Assembly (NCBI RefSeq): GCF_034929435.1
Contig: NZ_JAYFUM010000008.1
Span: 62,001 to 126,000 of the forward strand
DNA from: Arcicella rigui
GTDB lineage: Bacteria > Bacteroidota > Bacteroidia > Cytophagales > Spirosomataceae
DNA length: 64,000 nucleotides
Reading direction: 5' to 3'
Within the stretch, counting starts at the first letter, position 1; every line of letters begins with the position of its first letter. Below are positions 43,901-52,281 of this stretch, in pieces. The position numbers and the translations under genes were made by a program. Under the pieces are notes generated by a model. That model did not search any database. It was given only the letters and a program-made list of their open reading frames with translations, and was not told where the DNA came from.

Positions 43901-44579
43901 AAATCTGAAAAGTACGAACCGCAAAAGGGTCAACTAATGAAGCGAGTGTTTTATTTTCAAGGTCTTGGGTAATTGTTCCAGTGATTTCGTACAAAACAAT
44001 TAAGATAATTCCCTGAGTATAAATCAATAAAGGCTTGCGGCTGAGCGTACCTGCGGCAAAATAAATACTTGCTTGAATAAAAAGATTGGTAATTCCGTAA
44101 AAGATAAAAGGCTGAAAATAATGCCACATATCAAAAACGTGAATGGTTTTTTCTTTCCAAGAAGGATCCCAAGGTAAAAATCTCCCAACACTAAAACCCA
44201 ACATCATGGCTATCCAGATAGAAGAATACACCAAAACCAAGACACAAAACGAACCAAAGAAACGCCCCATTAGGTAATCAAACTTTGAAATGGTCGTCGT
44301 AAACATCAAGGATTCTGTTTTGTTTTCAAAGTCTCGCAAAACAGCTACGCCCATAATTGCCGAACAAATAAAGGTCACGGCAAATGTCATGATGATGGTC
44401 ATCAAAGTAAGCGTGTAGGGCGAGTTGGGCTGCAATTGTCCACCTGAACCTCCGCCAATAGTAACGTACTTGGAAGTAGTAGCCGCAAAACAAAGCACAA
44501 AAAGAATGGCAAAATAAATATAAGTAGCCGCTCGGTTTTTTCGATAGCTAAATTCAAATCGTAAGATTTCTAAAAACAT
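40950..44579 (-). CDS. ABC transporter permease fused to M1-type aminopeptidase
   Basis: The 1209-residue protein begins with a duplicated ABC-2-type permease region of about 590 residues (two blocks of six or so membrane helices). It continues into an M1-family gluzincin domain outside the membrane, with HELGH at residues 943-947 (AHELGHQWWGHQV) and the third-ligand region AMLSETQSQYSALM. This fusion is a known architecture in Bacteroidota. It follows its ATPase gene by 12 bp and forms an exporter with a tethered peptidase, possibly processing peptides at the membrane. The C-terminus contains a short charged tail. The substrate is unknown. Confidence 0.93.
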   Translation of the reverse strand: MFLEILRFEFSYRKNRAATYIYFAILFVLCFAATTSKYVTIGGGSGGQLQPNSPYTLTLMTIIMTFAVTFICSAIMGVAVLRDFENKTESLMFTTTISKFDYLMGRFFGSFCVLVLVYSSIWIAMMLGFSVGRFLPWDPSWKEKTIHVFDMWHYFQPFIFYGITNLFIQASIYFAAGTLSRKPLLIYTQGIILIVLYEITGTITQDLENKTLASLVDPFAVRTFQIYTQYWSPAQKNTMLIPMEGMMLWNRVIWCSVAVLILIATYYSFSFNVVTSSWFKKKKAIKEVVSKIRPESVVIPVVHQFTGFSTHLTQLWKQSLFYAQMVVKEIPFIAIIFVGVVDMIVGSFYFGEMYGTSSYPITANVLGFLSEFDLFFLIIVVFYSGELIWRERTVNINLIVDALPVPDWVSLFAKFFGLMLIYVGLLLFLILFGVTLQVSHGYFNFELSLYFKTLFTDEIAFLIAFTVLSFFVQTIANNKFVGFALMFVFFIANLFLSAMGVEHPLFSFNSGSLGSYSDMNKYGHFVASFTWMKLYWLAFVGVLFVISVLLGVRGTEVLMKTRLKIGQLRLTKPILTIAISTLLLFVSSGFYVYYNTNKLNKYLTKEEQEKVQVDYEKTLKKYENALQPRIVDVNLKVEIYPEDRDFTAEGYFWLKNKTPKVLSEIYIQNDVVHNMKIEYLRFEGGAKIKKNYENFGFTIYQLAKPLAVGDSVKMSFKTKFETKGFVASGSNTNVVYNGTFFNNNYFPSLGYSEDFEIGDDDTRKKYKLPEKERMLEQNNPIGLSQSLFGDDADYIRFEMIIGTSKEQTAIAPGYLQKTWEEQNRKYFHYKMDVPMVNFYSIISADYQIKRAKWHDVNLEIYYNKGHEYNLDKMIESMKSSFDYYGKNFAPYQYRQMRIMEFPRYASFAQSFANTVPFSEGIGFIQKIDDPEKDLDMPFYVTAHELGHQWWGHQVAEARVKGNAMLSETQSQYSALMVMKHSIKPELMQKFLKYELDKYLTGRSRESKKEQPLALVESQGYIHYNKGSVVMYALQDYIGEDKVNKALHDFLSDWKYPSSDGKYKRYPTSHDLIKYFKAETPDSLKYIINDMFETITLFENKTDKVSYKLLPNKSYEVSIKTISEKFRADSSGNEKPIALKDWIDVGVYGEDKDGKDKLLFLQKYQVSKKDNTFKIIVKEKPKKAGIDPINKLIDRHSDDNVKTAVEEEKL

Positions 44580-44591
44580 AGTAAGAATGGT

Positions 44592-45464
44592 TTAGGCTGT
44601 GGCGAAAATTTTAGTGAAATACACGTCTTCTAAATCTCCATTGATGGCTTCAAAAGTTCCGTCTGGGTTACCGTCCGACAAAACATGAATTACAGGCGAA
44701 CCACCAATCAATTTATCCGAAATCAAAGTAAAGTTTTTCTTGTACTCTTCTAACTCTGCTTTTTGGATACGCTTTCTCCAGATTTTCCCATTAATTTCTT
44801 GAATGGCATCAAAGGGATTTCCTTTATAAAGTACTTGTCCTTTGTTGAAAACCGCCATGTCTTGACACAATTCTTTTACGTCTTCTACAATATGTGTTGA
44901 TAGAATCACGATGGTATTTTCGCCCAATTCTGATAATAAATTCAAGAAACGGTTACGTTCTGCGGGGTCGAGTCCTGCGGTAGGTTCATCCACAATAATT
45001 AATTTCGGACTTGCCAAAAGTGCCTGTGCAATGCCAAAACGTTGTTTCATTCCACCAGAATAGCCACCTAAATTCTTTTTGCGAGCTTCCCAAAGATTAG
45101 TTTTGTGTAATAATGATTCTACTAATTCTTTTCGTTCTTTTGAATTGGTGATTCCTTTCAAAACTGCCAAATGATTTAATAAAGTAATGGCATCAACTTT
45201 CGGATAAACCCCAAATTCTTGAGGCAAATAGCCAAGTGTTTTTCGTACTTCTTCTTTCTGTGTCAGTACATTCAAATCGCCTAAAGTAATTGTGCCAGTA
45301 TCGGCTTCTTGTAAAGTTGCGATGGTACGCATCAAGGAAGATTTTCCCGCTCCGTTTGGCCCTAATAAACCAAACATTCCTTGATTAATCGTGAGATTGA
45401 CGTTTTGAAGTGCTTGTACGCCATTTGAGTAGGTTTTGTTTAGGTTGGTAATCGTTAGTTGCAT
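44592..45464 (-). CDS. ABC transporter ATP-binding protein
   Basis: All ABC motifs are present: Walker A GPNGAGKSSL, Q-loop in YLPQEFGVYPK, signature YSGGMKQR, Walker B LIIVDEPTAGLDP and the H-loop STHIVED. The 290-residue length includes a C-terminal extension of about 70 residues typical of ABC-2 exporters. It is the first gene of a two-gene operon with the permease/M1 fusion and provides its ATPase. Confidence 0.95.
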   Translation of the reverse strand: MQLTITNLNKTYSNGVQALQNVNLTINQGMFGLLGPNGAGKSSLMRTIATLQEADTGTITLGDLNVLTQKEEVRKTLGYLPQEFGVYPKVDAITLLNHLAVLKGITNSKERKELVESLLHKTNLWEARKKNLGGYSGGMKQRFGIAQALLASPKLIIVDEPTAGLDPAERNRFLNLLSELGENTIVILSTHIVEDVKELCQDMAVFNKGQVLYKGNPFDAIQEINGKIWRKRIQKAELEEYKKNFTLISDKLIGGSPVIHVLSDGNPDGTFEAINGDLEDVYFTKIFATA

Positions 45465-45562
45465 AAAGTTTGGAGTTTATAGTTTCTCCAATTTACGACT
45501 TTGCTTTGATTTATCTTACCTTTCTTGATAAATGTCTGTGTAGTAAGGGCAAGCGGTAAAAA

Positions 45563-45600
45563 TAAAAAAGCAAGACATCAGCGAAAATCCGATGCCTTGC
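45563..45600 (-). terminator. Terminator of the YicC/TMEM220 operon
   Basis: Read on the minus strand, GCAAGGCATC pairs with GATGTCTTGC (one G-T pair) around an 11-nt loop and is followed by TTTTTTATTTT. It lies just after the TMEM220-like stop. Confidence 0.75.
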
Positions 45601-45628
45601 TTGAAAATGAAAAATCTAAAGCCTTGTT

Positions 45629-45988
45629 TTATGCTTTTTTCTGTACAAAATCTGACACTAAGTACAGTAAAAAGGAGAAAGTACAAATCCAAAGTCCGCA
45701 AGCTTCACGAGCTAATTCTTGATTAATTGTTTTCATGGACAAACCTCCTCCTTCCGAGAAAAAACCTTCCCAAGAAGTCATCTGAAACCAAGTATTTAAG
45801 CCTGCTACAAAAGACATAATGGTTACTACCGCCAACAATTCTGGATTATTTTTTCCTTGAAAAGCTCTTACAGAACAGTAAGTCGCTACCAAATAAATCG
45901 GAATCCAAAGTACTGGGTCGGGGTCGTTGTATTGCCAACCAGCAAATAATAAGAAAATCAACGTGAATACTAAAGCGATATATTTCAT
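45629..45988 (-). CDS. TMEM220-like small membrane protein
   Basis: The 119-residue protein has four membrane helices and the hallmark WQYNDPDPVLWIPIY near the start, as well as REACGLWICTFSF near the end. Both are characteristic of the transmembrane-220 family. It follows yicC by 27 bp on the same strand and shares its transcript, ending in a good terminator. Function is unknown. Confidence 0.85.
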   Translation of the reverse strand: MKYIALVFTLIFLLFAGWQYNDPDPVLWIPIYLVATYCSVRAFQGKNNPELLAVVTIMSFVAGLNTWFQMTSWEGFFSEGGGLSMKTINQELAREACGLWICTFSFLLYLVSDFVQKKA

Positions 45989-46015
45989 GGTTCTTTAATG
46001 GTTTTTACAAGCAAA

Positions 46016-46894
46016 TTATAGAACGTTCGAGGTTTGTTCTTTAATTTTTTCTAATTCATCTTTCATATTAATTACCATTCTTTGGATTACCGCATCGTTT
46101 GCTTTTGAACCAATGGTATTAATTTCTCTTCCGATTTCCTGACAAAGGAAATTTAATTTCTTTCCGTTTCCTTCTTTCAATACTTCCTTGAAATAGTTTA
46201 AGTGCGTTCTCAAACGTACTTTTTCTTCTGAAATATCGTATTTCTCAATGTAATAAATCAATTCTTGTTCAAAACGGTTTTTATCAAAATCATCAGATTC
46301 CAATAAATCACTTACCGATTTTCTCAGTCTTTCACGCACCGCAGGAATACGCAATTTGTCTTGCTCTTCTACTTCCGTTAGAATCTCGGCAATTTTATCA
46401 ATGTACTCAACGAATTTTGCATTGACAATCTCACCTTCACGCAAACGGAATTTTGTACATTCAGCAATTGCCTGATTCACAGTACTTAGAATGATTTTCC
46501 ATTCTTCCTCAGCTTGTTCTTCTGAAACAGTTTCCGAATTAAAAGCGTTGGGAAGCGTCAGGGCAATTTTGAATAATTCAGTAGCATCGTTTACACCAAA
46601 AGCCAAAGAAGATTCTTGTAAATCTTTCATATAAGCTTCCACTAATGGGCGGTTGATACTTGTTCCAGAACTGGCGACATTGGTATAATTCGTACTTAGG
46701 TTCAATTCAATTTTACCTCTTTCTAAAGCCTGAGTAAGCAAATTCCTAATTTCTATTTCTCTGAAAGATAGACTTTTAGGGATTCTACAATAAATATCTG
46801 TAAATTTTGAATTTAACGTTTTTACTTCGGCTGTAACGGTCAAGAATTGGCTTTCTGTAACCGATTTGCCAAAACCTGTCATTGATTTTAACAT
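46016..46894 (-). CDS. yicC: YicC-family endoribonuclease-like protein
   Basis: The protein starts MLKSMTGFGKS, the family signature. The C-terminal DUF1732 part has RFEQELIYYIEKYDISEE, LRTHLNYFKEVL and FLCQEIGREINTIGSKAND, matching the whole length (292 residues). YicC proteins are stress-related RNases that cleave small RNAs in some bacteria. It is the first gene of a two-gene operon. Confidence 0.95.
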   Translation of the reverse strand: MLKSMTGFGKSVTESQFLTVTAEVKTLNSKFTDIYCRIPKSLSFREIEIRNLLTQALERGKIELNLSTNYTNVASSGTSINRPLVEAYMKDLQESSLAFGVNDATELFKIALTLPNAFNSETVSEEQAEEEWKIILSTVNQAIAECTKFRLREGEIVNAKFVEYIDKIAEILTEVEEQDKLRIPAVRERLRKSVSDLLESDDFDKNRFEQELIYYIEKYDISEEKVRLRTHLNYFKEVLKEGNGKKLNFLCQEIGREINTIGSKANDAVIQRMVINMKDELEKIKEQTSNVL

Positions 46895-47037
46895 TCTCTA
46901 TTGGGTTTGAGACGATGGGTCATGGTGGAAAAAGTTGCAATATACAGAAAATAAAAGAGTTATAATTACAAAAATATCATTGCTGGAATGAGTGATTTTT
47001 ACTAATTATAACTCTTTCAAAAATCAGAAACTAAACA

Positions 47038-47763
47038 CTACAAGGTTTTAATTTTGATATTTCTAAACCAAACTTTATTACCGTGGTCTTGGAAAACAAT
47101 ATGTCCTTTTGTGAATGTTCCCCAGCTTTCCATGTCTTTGAATTTACTTCCAGCGACTAATTTTTTAAATTCTTCACTTTTGGTATCATACTGAATTACC
47201 ATTCTACCGTTTACATATAATTTTACTTTCCCGTTTGTCTGAGCAATCATTACTTTATTCCACTCGCCTACTGGTTTTACGTTTTCTGGCTCGTACTTAA
47301 TCAAATCGTATAAATTACCTGCTCTGTGCTTGTCAATTTTTCCGTCAGCGTGTCCGTCGTTGTCCAATACTTGAAATTCTGGACCAGTAAACCAAGAATA
47401 AGGACGTTTTTTAGCATCGTCTTCTTGAGCATTAAAAATAATTCCAGAGTTTCCGCCTTCCGAAATTTTCCATTCACAAGAGAAAATGAAGTTCTCGAAA
47501 ATGTCATCAGTAGTTAATTCACCACCACCTTTTGTATTCCAACCATCCATTTGGCTGTTGTCCAACATAATCGCATCATCAGAAATTTTCCAAGCTGGGC
47601 CAAGGTCTTTTTTATTGAAATTACGCCACCCATTCAAGGTTTTTCCGTCAAACAGTAGTCGCCAGCCTTGCTTTTTTTCTTTCGGAGTAAGCGTATTAGG
47701 TTGTTGTGCATTAGCAACAAATGAAGCGAAAACGAAGGTTAAGATTCCAAAAAGTTTTTTCAT
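47038..47763 (-). CDS. Secreted DUF1080 (3-keto-disaccharide hydrolase-like) protein
   Basis: A signal peptide ends near ANAQ. The single DUF1080 concanavalin-like domain shows GWRLLFDGKTLNGWRNF, FIFSCEWKISEGGNSGI and GHIVFQDHGNKVWFRNIKIK. Members hydrolyse 3-keto-glycosides or bind glycans in the periplasm. The 241-residue length is normal. It stands alone; a large inverted repeat lies in its upstream region. Confidence 0.92.
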   Translation of the reverse strand: MKKLFGILTFVFASFVANAQQPNTLTPKEKKQGWRLLFDGKTLNGWRNFNKKDLGPAWKISDDAIMLDNSQMDGWNTKGGGELTTDDIFENFIFSCEWKISEGGNSGIIFNAQEDDAKKRPYSWFTGPEFQVLDNDGHADGKIDKHRAGNLYDLIKYEPENVKPVGEWNKVMIAQTNGKVKLYVNGRMVIQYDTKSEEFKKLVAGSKFKDMESWGTFTKGHIVFQDHGNKVWFRNIKIKTL

Positions 47764-47937
47764 TTTTTGATTTAAAATTGAATTGTTAAGATAGCTAAAA
47801 GCTTTGAGCCATTAGCTATTAGATTGGTTTTCAGTAAAATCCAATATTTAATTAAAATTAATTACTGGACTCAACTATTTAACGGTAAAATTATTGGTTT
47901 AGGTAAAATATCTAATCCTTTTCTGTATGACATTTTG

Positions 47938-48138
47938 AGTTTTGAGTGTGGAGTGCTGAGTGAGGAGTTTTTCGAATGATGAGTTTTGAGTGTGGAGTGC
48001 GGAGTTTTAATTTGTAGTAGTAATTATGGAGTTTACAATCCATTTTAAACTCATCATTCAACACTCGCAACTCCTCACTCTACACTCAAAACTCATCATT
48101 CGAAAAACTCCTCACTCTACACTCAAAATTCAAAACTC
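47938..48138. repeat. Long inverted repeat of TGAGTGTGGAGTG words
   Basis: Two arms of about 70-90 bp built from words like GAGTTTTGAGTGTGGAGTGC face each other around a spacer of roughly 40-90 bp. The core is a perfect 36-bp inverted repeat: 47958-47993 (GAGTGAGGAGTTTTTCG...) and 48082-48117 (...CGAAAAACTCCTCACTC). It lies between the amidohydrolase stop and the DUF1080 start and could fold into a long hairpin in the transcript. The rest of this gap (47764-47937) shows nothing recognisable beyond AT-rich sequence. Confidence 0.85.
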
Positions 48139-48139
48139 A

Positions 48140-49423
48140 TTAGTTTCCTTTATAAACCACGCCATCCTTCATCACGAACGATACTTTACGCATCACTTTA
48201 ATATCCTGTAATGGATTTCCGTCAGTAGCGATAATGTCGGCAATTTTACCAGTTTCGATTGAGCCTAATTCTTTCTGAGTACCCATAATCGTTGCAGGAA
48301 CAATCGTAGCCGATTTAATGGCTTCCATAGCAGGCATTCCAGCTTCCACCATGTATTGAAATTCGTAAGCATTGTAGCCGTGAATAGAAACGCCAGAGTC
48401 AGTTCCGAAAGCGATTTTTACACCAGCTTTATAAGCTTTTGCAAAAGTAGCTTGAATGAGTGGCCCAATTTCCAAAGCTTTTGGAACTACCAATGGATGA
48501 TAATAACCCGGTATTTTTGCTGAATCCGCTACTGTTTTTCCTGCAATAATCGTTGGCACAAAGTAAGTTCCGTGTTGTTTCATCAGTTCCATTGCTTCAT
48601 CATCCATATAAGTACCATGTTCAATCGTTGTTACACCTGCTCTGATAGCTCTTTTCATTCCTTCCGTTCCGTGTGCATGTGCCGCTACGATAAAGCCATA
48701 ATCTTTGGCTGTTTCAACCACCGCTTTGATTTCTTCTTCGGTAAATTGTGGAGCTTTACCACTTTTAGCAATACTTAATACTCCACCAGTTGCCGTAATT
48801 TTAATACAGTCTGCTCCTTCTTTATAACGCTGACGCACGGCTTGACGGCATTCATCTGGACCATTTACAACGCCCGTCATATACTGTGGGTCTAAAGTTA
48901 ATTTTTCAGCTAAAGCATTTGAAGGGTCGCCGTGTCCGCCTGTCGTAGCAATGGTTCTTCCCGAAGTAAATACTCTTGGACCAATCGTAGTACCTTTGTT
49001 AATAGCGTTTCTTAGAGCAATATTAACGCCAGAACCACCTAAATCTCTCACCGTAGTAAAACCTGACAAAAGCGTAGTTTTAGCATATTTGGCAGCATCA
49101 AAAGCAATATCGGCTTGGTTTTGTTGATAACGTTTTGACTCTCCTCCCTTACTCGTTTCTTGCTCTATATGCACGTGCATATCTGTCAAGCCCGGCATTA
49201 CAGTCTGATTTTTCAGGTTGATTACCTTATCCGTTCCAGTTGGAGCTACAAAACCCTTTTGAATTCCTGTGATTTTTTTCCCTTCAATCACTAAAGTAAC
49301 TTGACTTTGGGCATCGTTCTGAATACCATCAATCAATGTTCCGCAATGGATGAGCGTTCTTTGGGCAAAAGAAGCAGTACTCAAAAGACAAAGTCCTGCT
49401 AAGGTTAATAGTTGTTTTCTCAT
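48140..49423 (-). CDS. Secreted amidohydrolase-family protein
   Basis: A signal peptide (MRKQLLTLAGLCLLSTASFA) precedes an amidohydrolase barrel with metal-binding MPGLTDMHVHIE, the lysine-containing CIKITATGG segment, VAAHAHGTEGMKRAIRAGV and the terminal GTDSGVSIHG aspartate. It belongs to the group of Xaa-Pro dipeptidase/imidazolonepropionase-like secreted hydrolases. The 427-residue length is typical. It probably cleaves peptides or acyl-amino acids in the periplasm; the substrate is unknown. Confidence 0.92.
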   Translation of the reverse strand: MRKQLLTLAGLCLLSTASFAQRTLIHCGTLIDGIQNDAQSQVTLVIEGKKITGIQKGFVAPTGTDKVINLKNQTVMPGLTDMHVHIEQETSKGGESKRYQQNQADIAFDAAKYAKTTLLSGFTTVRDLGGSGVNIALRNAINKGTTIGPRVFTSGRTIATTGGHGDPSNALAEKLTLDPQYMTGVVNGPDECRQAVRQRYKEGADCIKITATGGVLSIAKSGKAPQFTEEEIKAVVETAKDYGFIVAAHAHGTEGMKRAIRAGVTTIEHGTYMDDEAMELMKQHGTYFVPTIIAGKTVADSAKIPGYYHPLVVPKALEIGPLIQATFAKAYKAGVKIAFGTDSGVSIHGYNAYEFQYMVEAGMPAMEAIKSATIVPATIMGTQKELGSIETGKIADIIATDGNPLQDIKVMRKVSFVMKDGVVYKGN

Positions 49424-49592
49424 TTGTTGATTATAAAATTTAGTTTGATTTAAGTAATGAATTTAATTTAAGTGATATTTTTAAAGCAATCAAAGAAGTG
49501 AAAAACTAACGACTTCATTAATAATGTACGATAATAATAAAAATTCAATATAAAATACTCCTTTTGTCCGAACTAATCCAAATATTATTTGC

Positions 49593-49985
49593 TCAAACAA
49601 GAGAAGTCTCAATTTCTATCGGATTCGTCAATGTTTTATGAATTGGGCAACTATTAGCAATCGTAAAAAGGCGTTTACGTTGCTCTTCGTCTAAATTTCC
49701 GATTAATTCAATTTTTCTTTTCATAAACGACTGATTCAGTTTTGCATCTCTTTCAAAACTTACCTCAACTTTTACTTCGCTTAAATCCCAAGCTTTTCTG
49801 TCGGCATACATTCTTAGCGTTGCCGAAGTACAAGCAGCCAATGCGGCCGCTAATAATTCATTTGGATTAAAACCTAAATCTTTTCCGCCAACATCTTCTG
49901 GTTCGTCTGCAATTAGATTGTTAGTGGCAGTTGAGATAATGGTTTTATAAAGTTCTTTACCGATATGTGCATTTACGATGTCCAT
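49593..49985 (-). CDS. OsmC-family peroxide-reducing protein
   Basis: The 130-residue protein has the OsmC/Ohr fold with conserved NPNELLAAALAACTSATLRM (peroxidatic cysteine in the ACTS segment) and the second cysteine in IANSCPIHKTLTNP. OsmC proteins reduce organic peroxides. It starts 5 bp after the pirin gene and shares its transcript, a plausible oxidative-stress pair. Confidence 0.92.
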   Translation of the reverse strand: MDIVNAHIGKELYKTIISTATNNLIADEPEDVGGKDLGFNPNELLAAALAACTSATLRMYADRKAWDLSEVKVEVSFERDAKLNQSFMKRKIELIGNLDEEQRKRLFTIANSCPIHKTLTNPIEIETSLV

Positions 49986-49990
49986 TTGAT

Positions 49991-50878
49991 TTATTTTTTT
50001 ACGGTATGTAATTGTGGAAGTGGTACGAAATCAGTTTCTCCTTCAATTTTCGGGAAGGTTTGGGCAATCCATCTTGTTTTGGCATCTTCAATTAATGCTT
50101 TGCTACTTGCCACAAAATTCCAAAAAATAAATCTTTCTTCTGGGAAAGGCTCGCCACCAAAAATATAAATTGTGGTATTTTCGGCCATTTCAAAAGAACA
50201 TAATTTAGAGTCATTAGCAATTAAAATATGTTTTGGCTCATAAGTATGTCCTTCACTGCTGATACTTCCTTCCAAAATATACAAGGCACTTTCACCAAAT
50301 AAATCACTACCAATATTAACTGTTTGTGCTGTTGTTGATTTTAATTCAAGATAATACAAAGGACTATAAACAGGTACAGGCGATTTTCTACCAAAAGCTT
50401 CGCCAGCTATCAATTTAAAAGCGATACCGTTTTCTTCCCAAGCAGGTATTTCGTCTTCGCCAACATGGGTAAAACTTGGCGACATTTGTTCTAAATCGTT
50501 GGGCAAAGCTACCCAAATTTGCAAACCATGTAAATTTTTATCAGAATGTCTCAAATACTCAGGCGTTCTTTCTGAATGTACAATGCCACTACCTGCGGTC
50601 ATCCAGTTTACTTGCCCGGGTTGTATTTCCACCTCAGTTCCCAAGCTATCACGGTGCATGATACTTCCCTCAAAAAGGTAAGTCAAAGTAGAAAGCCCGA
50701 TATGTGGATGCGGAGCAACATCCAGATTTTCATGGTCGCTAAGTTTAGCAGGTCCCATGTGGTCGATAAAGCAAAAAGGTCCAACCATTCGTTTTTCACG
50801 AAAAGGCAACAAACGCCCAACCATAAAATTACCAATATTACTGGGTCGTTCTTCGATGATTAATTTGATGTTTGACAT
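49991..50878 (-). CDS. Pirin-family bicupin
   Basis: The 295-residue protein has an N-terminal cupin with metal ligands in VAPHPHIGLSTLTYLFEG and later GIVHSERTP, and a C-terminal cupin (about 170-290) with EPKHILIANDS. Pirins are iron-binding quercetinase-like or regulatory proteins. It is the first gene of a two-gene operon with osmC. Confidence 0.94.
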   Translation of the reverse strand: MSNIKLIIEERPSNIGNFMVGRLLPFREKRMVGPFCFIDHMGPAKLSDHENLDVAPHPHIGLSTLTYLFEGSIMHRDSLGTEVEIQPGQVNWMTAGSGIVHSERTPEYLRHSDKNLHGLQIWVALPNDLEQMSPSFTHVGEDEIPAWEENGIAFKLIAGEAFGRKSPVPVYSPLYYLELKSTTAQTVNIGSDLFGESALYILEGSISSEGHTYEPKHILIANDSKLCSFEMAENTTIYIFGGEPFPEERFIFWNFVASSKALIEDAKTRWIAQTFPKIEGETDFVPLPQLHTVKK

Positions 50879-51091
50879 TTTTGAAAGGTTTTTCAGGCTA
50901 TTTCTAAAATATTCTAATAATAAATTGAAAATGAAGATTTAACACTCAGTAAAATACGTCTTTGATTGTAAAATAAAGTTAATTTGACAAATAAAATGAG
51001 CCGCAAGATTGTTGTGTATTTAAGGGTTCATTATTAGATTTGAACTAAGAGTAAAATCATTTAGACTAAAAATACTAAACTGAAAGCAAAT

Positions 51092-51367
51092 ATGGAAAAC
51101 ATAGAGGGATTAACAATAAATGAGTCAGAATATGACTTAGAAAATAATAAAAAAGGGAAAATCGCTGTGTTTATTTATACTGGTGGAGCTGACCCTTCTA
51201 AAATATTAAACTATGCAGTAAATGAATATGTAGGGAATAATGATTATCACGAACTAATCGATGCAAATTTAGATAATCCTTGGATGAGAGTTATTATTAG
51301 TGATATTAATGATATGAAACAAGAACCATTCACTCCTCGAAAACACAGAATAACTAATAATTTGTAA
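51092..51367 (+). CDS. Small hypothetical protein upstream of a nuclease-like gene
   Basis: The 91-residue soluble protein begins MENIEGLTINESEYDLEN and has a central KIAVFIYTGGADPSKILNYA. No family was recognised. It ends 1 bp before the next gene, so they form a two-gene unit. The position as a small first gene before a nuclease-like gene resembles antitoxin or immunity arrangements, but nothing in the sequence shows this. Confidence 0.6.
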   Translation: MENIEGLTINESEYDLENNKKGKIAVFIYTGGADPSKILNYAVNEYVGNNDYHELIDANLDNPWMRVIISDINDMKQEPFTPRKHRITNNL

Positions 51368-51368
51368 G

Positions 51369-52196
51369 ATGGTGATGAAAGAGAGCAAAAACAAAGTCAT
51401 TGACGAAAAATTTGCATCAATTGTTGACTCTTTATGCTTTTGGCTTGGATACCAGTTTAAAATTGGTAGAGAACGCTTAATTCACGAAGCAAGTCTTAGG
51501 TATCCAATTGCTGATACTATTACCTCAAAGGGTATAAATATTGAAAAAATTGTCCTCGAAAAATCTCATCCGATTTTTAAAAGGAAAAAAGTTGATTTAG
51601 TTATTTTAGATGGTTTACAAAATGAAGAATATATATTTGAAGAAAGTGAGAATAGCGAAATACTTGAGCTATATGAATTCAAATTAGCAAAAGTAGAAAC
51701 AAACAAAGAAGGTAGTGATGAGCATCAAAGAGTATTTAATGATGTTCTTCGATTGGCTTATTCGCATCTAATTATGGGTACGGATTGTTATTTTTTGATG
51801 TGCGGAAAATTTAGCGATTTTAAAGCATACTTTATTGGGCAAAACAATAAAAATACAAGAAATGAAAATGGTAAAAATACCGTAACGCCCAAAAAAGCAA
51901 AGGAAATTCAAAGTAATTTAAAAATGTATCAAGCCGAGGAATGGCAATCTAACGGATTATACAAAGATTGGTTTCAATTTGAGGTTGGAAAAGAAAAGAT
52001 CATGACTTTTACCATTACAGAAAATAAATGGGGACTTTATTCATTTCAGCAAAGCTATCAATTTAAAGAAGATGAAAAGTATAAATTCAATGAAAAAATA
52101 ACAATTAAAACTACGTGTAAAGCTATAACGCCTAATGATACTGTAACAGGAAGAACTCACGCAGCAGGAATATGGAAAATTGAAGCAGTATCATAA
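51369..52196 (+). CDS. Putative PD-(D/E)XK-like nuclease
   Basis: The 275-residue protein contains RKKVDLVILDG and, about 30 residues later, ELYEFKLAKVE, which give a D...ExK pattern compatible with a PD-(D/E)XK fold. The surrounding beta-alpha pattern is also consistent. The C-terminal 120 residues are beta-rich without a family match. The start at the ATG 1 bp after the preceding stop is natural; a second ATG is 6 bp later. A restriction or defence role is possible but not demonstrated. Confidence 0.55.
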   Translation: MVMKESKNKVIDEKFASIVDSLCFWLGYQFKIGRERLIHEASLRYPIADTITSKGINIEKIVLEKSHPIFKRKKVDLVILDGLQNEEYIFEESENSEILELYEFKLAKVETNKEGSDEHQRVFNDVLRLAYSHLIMGTDCYFLMCGKFSDFKAYFIGQNNKNTRNENGKNTVTPKKAKEIQSNLKMYQAEEWQSNGLYKDWFQFEVGKEKIMTFTITENKWGLYSFQQSYQFKEDEKYKFNEKITIKTTCKAITPNDTVTGRTHAAGIWKIEAVS

Positions 52197-52223
52197 AATA
52201 GGTTCACTCGAACTTAGCATTGA

Positions 52224-52275
52224 TTTCTCCCTCGTTTAATTTGTAATATAAGCCAAGCTCTAAACGAGGGAGAAA
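52224..52275. terminator. 15-bp perfect hairpin between convergent genes
   Basis: TTTCTCCCTCGTTTA (52224) pairs with TAAACGAGGGAGAAA (52261) around a 22-nt loop. It lies between the nuclease-like gene (plus) and the LolD-like gene (minus) and can serve both. Confidence 0.65.
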
Positions 52276-52281
52276 ACAATA

